A DNA stretch of 64,000 nucleotides from Hyphomicrobiales bacterium (lineage in GTDB: Bacteria > Pseudomonadota > Alphaproteobacteria > Rhizobiales > Beijerinckiaceae): positions 1,860,001 through 1,924,000 of the forward strand of contig CAKNFP010000002.1 in the NCBI GenBank assembly GCA_930633525.1. Direction: 5' to 3'. The notes under the pieces are model-generated. The model saw only the letters and a list, made by a program, of their open reading frames with translations, had not been told where the DNA came from and made no database searches. The position numbers and the translations under genes were made by a program. This document shows, in pieces, positions 57,883 through 64,000 of this stretch (positions within the stretch are counted from its first letter, which is position 1; each line of letters starts with the position of its first letter).

Positions 57883-59774
57883 TAGCAGCATCGCCACCGG
57901 CTCAAGCCGTTAGCGGCCGCTTCACGGGCCATCTGCTCGGCTTCCGGATGCGGCCAGAGCATCCTATCGCAATAGGGACAGCCACCCCAGTCGGAATGAT
58001 CCTCCGTGGCAAAAGGCCGGTCCTTGGGCAATCTACGCCGCCGCATATCTGTCCGGCGAAGCGCCGTCGCCTCGCGGTCGATGTGGCCCTCATTGTCGAA
58101 GGACGCGCCGTAGAATTCAGACGCGGCCTTTCTAGAGACATAGCCCTGACGGACGTCATTCTCGAGGTCTGCGAGATTGCGCTCGAGCGGTGAGCCGAAG
58201 CCACCCCCGCCGCCCGAGCACACCGTGTAGACATCGCCCGCTGAAAGCTTCTGCGACAGCACCTTGCCGGTCGGAAAGCGCTCCGCTGTACCGTCCCGTT
58301 CGAGGCGCACCTCGTTGCCGAGCGCCGACAAGCCGCCGAAAAGGCCCCAGGGCCTGCAGTCGACACGGTCGATCTGGGCATTGAACATGATGTCGTGGCG
58401 TGCGCGAACCACCTGCTCGGTTCCGAGGCCGCCGCGATACTTGCCGGCACCGCCGGAGTCCTCACGCAGAGCATAACGCTCCACGATCAGTGGATATTTT
58501 GCCTCCACCTGTTCCGAGGGGCCGTTATGTGTGTCGCCATCATTAATGGCGACGGTGGCGCTCATGCCGTCCTCGCCCATCTTCGCGCCCCAGCCGCCGC
58601 CGATCAGGCCGCCGAGATAGAGATAGAGCTTGTTGTCCTGCGGTTGCCGGCCGTTGATGGAGGCGATCACGAGGTCCGCGTGATGCCCGGCAATCACCCG
58701 CGTGGGGACCGCCGGAGCGAGCGCCTTGAAGATAGTGTCGACCACCGTCATGGGATAGGTCATCCACCAACGCATCGGAGCAGGACGTTCCGCCGAAACG
58801 ACCCGGCCCGGTGGCAGCACGATCGTGAGATTGCGGAACGCGCCATCATTGACCGGGAGCTCAAGACCGGAGGTCAGGCATTTGAAGGCGACCTGGGCCG
58901 CGGAGCGCCCCGCGGTTTCGCCAGAGTTGTAGAACCCTCGCACCTGAGCGCCGACATCCGTCAGGTCGATGGTCATTTCATCGCCCGCTACCGTCACCTT
59001 GACGCGGATCGGGATACGCCGGCCGGCTTCGATACCGTCGTCATCCATGAAACTCTCGGCTTCATAAACGCCGTCCGGGATCTGCGCGACGCTCGCACGC
59101 GCCACCGCCTCGCCATGGTCGAAGATCGATGCTATGGCGCCATTGACCGCGGCTTCGCCGTATTTGGCGACCAGTTCGAGAAAACGCTTCTCGCCTGTTC
59201 TGACGGCCGCCACCTGGGCCTTCAGATCACCCATGGCACGCTCCGGCAAGCGTACATTCATGCGGATGATCGACAGAATCTCGTCGTTCGGTGTGCCTCG
59301 TCGCCACGCTTTGACGATCGGCATTTGCAGCCCTTCGGAGTAGATATCGGTCGTCATGCCATCGAGCGTGCCGCCGATATCCTGCCAATGGGCCATGCAG
59401 GCCGAGAAGCCGATCAATCTGCCATGATGGAAGATCGGCACGGAGAAGGTCATGTGGTTGAGATGGCTGCCGGTTGTGTAGGCGTCGTTCGTCAAGAGCA
59501 CGTCGCCCGGCTCGATGCCATCAGCACCGAAATGCGCCAGCTTTGCCTTGATCGTTTCACTCATCCCACGGATAAACATCGGTAGGCCAAGGCCGATCGA
59601 CACTGTGTTTCCGTGGCGGTCGAAGAGCCCGACGGTGAAGTCGAGCGCCTCGTAAATGATCATGTTATAGGCGGTCCGCATCAGGTTGGTCTTCATCTCT
59701 TCTGTCGCAGCGATGAAGCCGTTGCGGATGATCTCGGTCGTAACCGGATCAGGGCCTTTATAGATCTCGCCCAT
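57882..59774 (-). CDS. Hydantoinase B/oxoprolinase B family protein
   Basis: A 630-residue protein with family motifs 'DPVTTEIIRNGFIAATEEMK', 'DFTVGLFDRHGNTVSIGLGLP', 'PGDVLLTNDAYTTGSHLNHM' and 'SGGGGGFGSPLERNL'. The C-terminal 'GGCPYCDRMLWP' is a CxxC-type tail, perhaps metal-binding. HyuB works with HyuA in ATP-dependent cleavage of hydantoin-like or 5-oxoproline rings, or in carboxylation. It overlaps the HyuA gene by one base, and the final codons run into a palindromic repeat. Confidence 0.9.
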   Translation of the reverse strand: MGEIYKGPDPVTTEIIRNGFIAATEEMKTNLMRTAYNMIIYEALDFTVGLFDRHGNTVSIGLGLPMFIRGMSETIKAKLAHFGADGIEPGDVLLTNDAYTTGSHLNHMTFSVPIFHHGRLIGFSACMAHWQDIGGTLDGMTTDIYSEGLQMPIVKAWRRGTPNDEILSIIRMNVRLPERAMGDLKAQVAAVRTGEKRFLELVAKYGEAAVNGAIASIFDHGEAVARASVAQIPDGVYEAESFMDDDGIEAGRRIPIRVKVTVAGDEMTIDLTDVGAQVRGFYNSGETAGRSAAQVAFKCLTSGLELPVNDGAFRNLTIVLPPGRVVSAERPAPMRWWMTYPMTVVDTIFKALAPAVPTRVIAGHHADLVIASINGRQPQDNKLYLYLGGLIGGGWGAKMGEDGMSATVAINDGDTHNGPSEQVEAKYPLIVERYALREDSGGAGKYRGGLGTEQVVRARHDIMFNAQIDRVDCRPWGLFGGLSALGNEVRLERDGTAERFPTGKVLSQKLSAGDVYTVCSGGGGGFGSPLERNLADLENDVRQGYVSRKAASEFYGASFDNEGHIDREATALRRTDMRRRRLPKDRPFATEDHSDWGGCPYCDRMLWPHPEAEQMAREAAANGLSRWRCC

Positions 59775-61864
59775 TAGCTTACCTCCACCGCGACGTCGAG
59801 ATTGCCGCGCATGTCAACCTGGGCTACGTCGCCCGGCGGCAGGACGGTCGTCGAGGCATATTCCTGGATCAAAGCGGGACCAGGGATACGATGGCCGGCA
59901 GCGAGCCGGGCGCGATCGTAGACCGGTGTGTCATGGCGACCGCCAAGCGCGCCGAAGTCGACCACCCGGACCCCGATGAGTGCGGCATCGACCCCATGCT
60001 GCGCGGTCGGGACCGCGGCCAGCGACGGCTTCGCGATACTGCCGATCGCCGATAGCCGCAGGCTGACGATCTCCGCCTGCTCGTCCTGCGAGGAATAGCC
60101 GTAGCGCACAGCATGCACCGCGTCGAAGGCCTCCTTGATCGCGGCGGAATCCCGCCGCGCGAAGGCGTCCACCGGTACTTCGACGGTTACGGCATGTTCC
60201 TGGCCGACATAACGCATGTCGGCGGCATATTTGATCTGGATATCCAGCTTGCCCGGGGCGGCCGCTTGGATTTCCTCACGCCCTTGATGCTCCATTTCCG
60301 TAAAAATGGCATCGAATACATCGAAGGGGGCTTCCGAGAGCCGGGCGAAGAGCGTGCGCACGAAATCGCGGCGCAGATCGCTGACCAGCATTCCGTAAGC
60401 CGAGAAATGTCCTGGCGCGTTCGGAATGATGACGCGCGGAATTTGCAACTCGCGGGCCACAAACACCGCGTGCAGGGGCCCCGCGCCGCCATAGGCGACC
60501 ATGGCAAAGTCGCGCGCGTCCAGGCCGCGTGCCGTCGTCACGCGCTTGACGACATTCGCCATCTGGGTGACCGCGATGCGGATGACACCGTCGGCGGCTT
60601 CCGCGGCCGTAAGGCCGAGTGGACGCGCCACGCGCTCCTCCATCGCCTGGCTGGCGCCCTCGATGTCGAGCTTCATCTCGCCACCGAGGAAAAGATCCGG
60701 CGACAGTCGTCCGAGCAGGAGATTGGCGTCGGTGACTGTCGGCTCGGTGCCACCTCCGCCATAGCACACGGGGCCGGGAACGGCGCCGGCGCTTTCCGGC
60801 CCGACACGCATCTGGCCGTGGACCACACGGGCAATCGAGCCGCCGCCCGTGCCAACCTCCTCGATATCGATCATCGGGATCTGGATCGGCAGACCTTCCG
60901 CGTAACCCCCGACCATCACCTGATTGGCTGTCAGCTCGACGCCGTCGAGGATGACACCGGCTTTGGCTGTCGTGCCGCCCATGTCGAAGGCTATGACGTT
61001 GTTGAGGCCGATTTCGGCGCAGAGCTCACGGGTGCCGATGACGCCCGCTGCCGGGCCCGACTCCAGCATACGGATGCATTCTCGGCTGGCTTGCGCGGCG
61101 TCATAGAGGCCGCCGGTCGATTGGACAATGAGAAACTTCCCGTCGAAATCGACGCTGCCCAGTACACCCTCAGCTTCCGCCAGGTAACGCGTGACCCGTG
61201 GGCCGACGTAAGCATTCGCCGCAACTGTCGAGGAGCGCTCGAATTCCCGATATTCCTGTGAAAGCTCGTGCGACGCGGTGACGAACGCATTCGGCAATAG
61301 TTCGCTCAGCAGATCCCGCGCGCGGATCTCGTGGGCCGGGTTCCGATAGGAATGCAGGAAGAGGATCGCGACCGCCTCCACCTTCTCCTCCCGCAGCACG
61401 GTGGCGACACGTTCGACCTCGGCGTCGTCGAGCGGCCGCAGCACCTCCCCGGCAGCATCCAGGCGCTCGTCGACCTCGATGCGCAACGCGCGCTCGACGA
61501 GGGGCCGGTGCTTGCGAAAGAAAAGATTATAAGCTTCCGGCCGGTTGATGCGGCCGATTTCGTAGATGTCGCGGAATCCTTTCGTCGTGACAAGCGCGGT
61601 ACGTGCGCCCTTGCGTTCGAGCAGCGCGTTGATGGCCACCGTGGTGCCGTGCAGGAACAGCCCGGCATCGGCAAAGCGTGCGCCGGCCTTTTCCACACCA
61701 CGGTTCATACCGGCAATAAGGCTCGCCGGTGTCGTCAGGGTCTTGCCGAGGCGAATTCCACCGGTTTCTTCGTCGAAAACGGCCACATCCGTAAAAGTGC
61801 CGCCGACATCTGCAGCTATGCGCAAACCCCGTGCGTCTATACCGGTTTTTGCCCCCATGCTCAC
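59774..61864 (-). CDS. Hydantoinase A/oxoprolinase A family protein
   Basis: A 696-residue ASKHA-fold protein. 'RIAADVGGTFTDVAVFDEET' is the phosphate-1 loop, 'LHGTTVAINALLERKGARTAL' in parts follows, 'VIAFDMGGTTAKAGVI' is the second phosphate loop, and 'GSIARVVHGQMRVGPESAGA' in parts is the core motif. Together with HyuB it forms an ATP-dependent ring-opening or carboxylating enzyme. GTG 61864 overlaps the FAA hydrolase stop; ATG 61858 (MGAK) is an alternative. Confidence 0.9.
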   Translation of the reverse strand: MSMGAKTGIDARGLRIAADVGGTFTDVAVFDEETGGIRLGKTLTTPASLIAGMNRGVEKAGARFADAGLFLHGTTVAINALLERKGARTALVTTKGFRDIYEIGRINRPEAYNLFFRKHRPLVERALRIEVDERLDAAGEVLRPLDDAEVERVATVLREEKVEAVAILFLHSYRNPAHEIRARDLLSELLPNAFVTASHELSQEYREFERSSTVAANAYVGPRVTRYLAEAEGVLGSVDFDGKFLIVQSTGGLYDAAQASRECIRMLESGPAAGVIGTRELCAEIGLNNVIAFDMGGTTAKAGVILDGVELTANQVMVGGYAEGLPIQIPMIDIEEVGTGGGSIARVVHGQMRVGPESAGAVPGPVCYGGGGTEPTVTDANLLLGRLSPDLFLGGEMKLDIEGASQAMEERVARPLGLTAAEAADGVIRIAVTQMANVVKRVTTARGLDARDFAMVAYGGAGPLHAVFVARELQIPRVIIPNAPGHFSAYGMLVSDLRRDFVRTLFARLSEAPFDVFDAIFTEMEHQGREEIQAAAPGKLDIQIKYAADMRYVGQEHAVTVEVPVDAFARRDSAAIKEAFDAVHAVRYGYSSQDEQAEIVSLRLSAIGSIAKPSLAAVPTAQHGVDAALIGVRVVDFGALGGRHDTPVYDRARLAAGHRIPGPALIQEYASTTVLPPGDVAQVDMRGNLDVAVEVS

Positions 61865-62712
61865 GATGAGGCCTCGTCGACAATGGGATTGACAAGCTTG
61901 CCGATGCCCCCGACTTCCACTTCGCAGACGTCGCCGGCTTTCATGAACAACGGCGGTTTACGGGCAAAGCCGACGCCAGCGGGGGTTCCGGTGACGATGA
62001 CATCGCCGGTTCGGAGGGTCATTGCTTCAGATATTCGCGCGATCAATTCTGGTATGGGAAAAAGAAGATCGTCAGTATTGGCGTCCTGCACGATTTCGCC
62101 GTTCAGACGCGTCGTAATTCTGAGCCCTTTCCCGCCCAACGGCACCTCGTCGGACGAAACGAGGAAGGGGCCGATGGGAGCAGTATTGTCAAAGTTCTTT
62201 CCAAGTGTCCACTGTGGTCCCTTGAACTGCCAATCACGGATCGAACCATCGTTGAACACCGTATAGGCAGCGACATGACCGAGAGCGTGTTCCTCTGAGA
62301 TCCGCCGTCCACCCTCACCGAGAACAATGGCCATCTCGGCTTCAAAGTCGAGATGATCAGAAATCAGCGGGCGTATGATTGGATCGTTCGGCCCGATAAT
62401 TCCAGTATCCACTCTCAGGAAGAATACCGGAAATTTCGGCCGATCATAAGGGCTTTCGGCCGCGTGGTCGGCGTAGTTCAAGCCCACGCATATAATCTTT
62501 CCGAATTCTGCCAATGGCGGCAGTAGGCGCACTGACGCTGGTTCAACTGCTGGCGCGCTCGCAATCGCGGCGCTGGCCTTTGCTCTCAGTGACGCATCAG
62601 TGAGGATCTTGAGCGGATCGATGGGTAGTCCGCTAGCGGGACGAACGATGACGCCATCGCGAAGAGCAACCAGCTCGCGCGCGCCGTCAATCTCGGCCAA
62701 GCCAAGGCGCAT
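61861..62712 (-). CDS. Fumarylacetoacetate hydrolase family protein
   Basis: A 283-residue FAH-fold enzyme. 'IICVGLNYADHAAESPY', 'HLDFEAEMAIVLGEGGRRIS' with metal ligand Glu-x-Glu, 'FNDGSIRDWQFKGPQWTLGK' and 'TGTPAGVGFARKPPLFMK' are the standard motifs. Members hydrolyse or decarboxylate acylpyruvate-type acids. It is the first gene of the long minus-strand block, 28 bases after a double palindrome, and overlaps HyuA. Confidence 0.9.
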   Translation of the reverse strand: MRLGLAEIDGARELVALRDGVIVRPASGLPIDPLKILTDASLRAKASAAIASAPAVEPASVRLLPPLAEFGKIICVGLNYADHAAESPYDRPKFPVFFLRVDTGIIGPNDPIIRPLISDHLDFEAEMAIVLGEGGRRISEEHALGHVAAYTVFNDGSIRDWQFKGPQWTLGKNFDNTAPIGPFLVSSDEVPLGGKGLRITTRLNGEIVQDANTDDLLFPIPELIARISEAMTLRTGDVIVTGTPAGVGFARKPPLFMKAGDVCEVEVGGIGKLVNPIVDEASS

Positions 62713-62740
62713 ATAGCCCTCCCGGGTTTGAATATTTTTT

Positions 62741-62767
62741 GTAACGGCGTTACTGTAACGACGTTAC
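62741..62767. promoter_or_regulatory. Two tandem palindromes GTAACG-N-CGTTAC
   Basis: GTAACGGCGTTAC (62741-62753) and GTAACGACGTTAC (62755-62767), one base apart, 28 bases upstream of the FAA hydrolase ATG and within the divergent gap shared with the cyclodeaminase gene at 62948. The form suits a dimeric TetR-, LacI- or IclR-type repressor binding twice. Confidence 0.6.
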
Positions 62768-62947
62768 TCTTAAGGCGTCAAGCGCTCTTTTTTGCTCTCG
62801 CGGTGGATCAGCTATCGCGGATATCCCATCGCGCCACCGCACCTGGATGGGCGGAATTTTCTGATGAACGGGAGATCCGGCTCAGGGCAATCAATTCCCG
62901 CGATGCGGCAAATCGGGTATCTGCTATGAGACTATCCCTGCGTTTGA

Positions 62948-63919
62948 ATGAAGCTGACCAAGAGGAAATCTGCAGTGCTGCGCCATTTCTCCCATTCGGA
63001 TGTCGAGGCAGGCCTCGACTATCCCAGGCTTATCGAAGCTCTCGCGGACGCTTTCCGGCGTGGCGGCGAACCGATGCCTGTCCGGCGCAGTTACGAGGTT
63101 GGCCTGGATCACGCACCTGCTCATCTTCTGACAATGCCGGCCTGGCACCGCGGCAGGGCACTGGGCGTGAAACTGGTGACAGTCTTCCCGCAGAATGCCA
63201 CGCGCGGTCTCGGTGCAGTTTCCTCTCTCTATGTTCTGTTCGATGGTGAAACTGGCCAGCCCCGTGCCATGATCGACGGAGAGGCTTTGACGAATCGGCG
63301 CACGGCGGCCGCTTCAGCACTCGCCTCGCGCTATCTTTCGCGTCCGGATAGTCGAACGCTGCTGCTTGTCGGCACGGGCCATGTCGCGTCGCACCTGCCG
63401 AGCGCCCATCGTGCCGTGCGGCCGATCGACAAGGTCATGATTTGGGGACGCAATCCCCAGCATGCGCTGGCACTTGCCGAGCGACTGGCTGGCCAGGGTT
63501 TCGTCGCTGCCCCGATCTCCGATCTTGCCGCGGCGATCGCGCAGGCCGATATCATCAGTTGCGCGACGACGGCCAGTGCCCCGCTCGTCGCCGGCGCGCA
63601 CCTCAGGCCGGGAACGCATCTCGATCTCGTCGGCGCCTTCACACCGCAGATGCGTGAGAGTGATGACGAGGCCGTCCGTCGCAGCCGCGTCTTCGTGGAT
63701 ACCTATGCGGGCGCGCTCGCGGAGGCAGGGGATCTGCTGCAGCCGATCGCCTCCGGAAGCTGGCGGGCCGCTGATGTCTGCGCGGATCTCCACGAACTGA
63801 CGAGCGGCGCGAAGCCGGGGCGGGCCACCGAAGATGAGATCACGCTGTTCAAATCCGTCGGGGCCGCGATCGAGGATCTTGCCGCTGCAACCCTGCTTGT
63901 CGGCGATCCATCGTCCTGA
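62948..63919 (+). CDS. Ornithine cyclodeaminase/mu-crystallin family protein
   Basis: A 323-residue NAD(P)-binding protein, homologous to the gene at 23769 but not closely similar by eye. 'EPMPVRRSYEVGLDHAPAHLL', 'RGLGAVSSLYVLFDGETGQPRAMIDG' in parts, 'LTNRRTAAASALASRYLS' and the Rossmann loop 'LLLVGTGHVASHLPSAHRA' are family features. Candidate activities are ornithine cyclodeamination, ketimine reduction or amino-acid dehydrogenation. It is divergent from the FAA hydrolase/hydantoinase block and shares its double-palindrome region. Confidence 0.86.
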   Translation: MKLTKRKSAVLRHFSHSDVEAGLDYPRLIEALADAFRRGGEPMPVRRSYEVGLDHAPAHLLTMPAWHRGRALGVKLVTVFPQNATRGLGAVSSLYVLFDGETGQPRAMIDGEALTNRRTAAASALASRYLSRPDSRTLLLVGTGHVASHLPSAHRAVRPIDKVMIWGRNPQHALALAERLAGQGFVAAPISDLAAAIAQADIISCATTASAPLVAGAHLRPGTHLDLVGAFTPQMRESDDEAVRRSRVFVDTYAGALAEAGDLLQPIASGSWRAADVCADLHELTSGAKPGRATEDEITLFKSVGAAIEDLAAATLLVGDPSS

Positions 63920-64000
63920 GCGGCGCAAGTCGCGGAGACGCGTCGGCTTCGTCGTTCCCAAATCAAAAAAGGACTCGGTCAGCCGCGATGAAGTCAGTCA

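Noticed and set aside
58395..61261. Long plus-strand frames (about 396 and 382 residues) across the hydantoinase genes
   Set aside because: Both are shadows of hydantoinase A and B, whose motifs run through the full length on the minus strand.
63988..64000. Possible start of a further plus-strand gene (ATG at 63988)
   Set aside because: Only four codons are in the window, and no ribosome site lies at proper spacing.

Overview
This window is GC-rich DNA from an alphaproteobacterium, most likely of the order Hyphomicrobiales (Rhizobiales). The pointers are a fixI/ccoS end of a cbb3 oxidase maturation operon, a class III truncated haemoglobin, a cobalamin riboswitch, small palindromic intergenic repeats that resemble those common in this order, and a very high density of ABC importers paired with catabolic enzymes and GntR/DeoR/IclR/Lrp regulators. 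I cannot fix the genus. No tRNA, rRNA, CRISPR array, prophage or intact insertion sequence was seen.

Layout. 1-3971 (+): end of a cbb3 oxidase maturation operon (small membrane protein, DUF2189 protein, FixI copper ATPase, CcoS, truncated haemoglobin), followed by a possible decayed universal-stress gene. 4318-5874 (-): TerC-CBS membrane protein with an attenuator-like leader. 6352-9466: LLM-class flavin monooxygenase, nitroreductase-type flavoenzyme and a His-rich cupin. 9718-13834 (+): cobalamin riboswitch, an unannotated 34-codon leader ORF, a BtuCDF-like importer and a CbiX-like/ferredoxin fusion. 14013-22503: a sugar locus in two divergent arms around a DeoR regulator, holding a CUT1 importer (no ATPase), an ADP-dependent-type sugar kinase with a LacD/YihT-type aldolase, and a class II aldolase with a YihV-like PfkB kinase. 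22631-31908: a regulon marked by three copies of an ATATATCATATAT palindrome, with a D-cysteine desulfhydrase-type enzyme, a cyclodeaminase/ketimine-reductase-type enzyme, an M20 peptidase, an oligopeptide-type importer (no ATPase), a GntR regulator, a VOC protein and a mercaptopyruvate sulfurtransferase-like protein.

32013-43058: a Pot-type importer with an M28-like peptidase, an SDR and a ketopantoate-reductase-like protein on the minus strand, divergent from an Lrp regulator, a gamma-glutamyltransferase and a quinone-reductase-like MDR. 43143-50329: a GntR-controlled CUT1 importer (again no ATPase) whose permeases are cotranscribed with a DUF6772-type protein, a small unknown protein, an aldo/keto reductase and an amidohydrolase, suggesting oxidative breakdown of a deoxy or acid sugar. 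50359-62712 (-): a long catabolic block of FAA hydrolase, hydantoinase A/B, IclR regulator, DapA-like lyase, Liv-type importer and amidohydrolase, with a cyclodeaminase homologue divergent at 62948.

Overall the region is a chain of separately regulated uptake-plus-catabolism modules. The best candidates for undescribed biology are the riboswitch-linked leader ORF, the double kinase-aldolase sugar locus and the AT-rich palindrome regulon linking peptide uptake to organosulfur enzymes.
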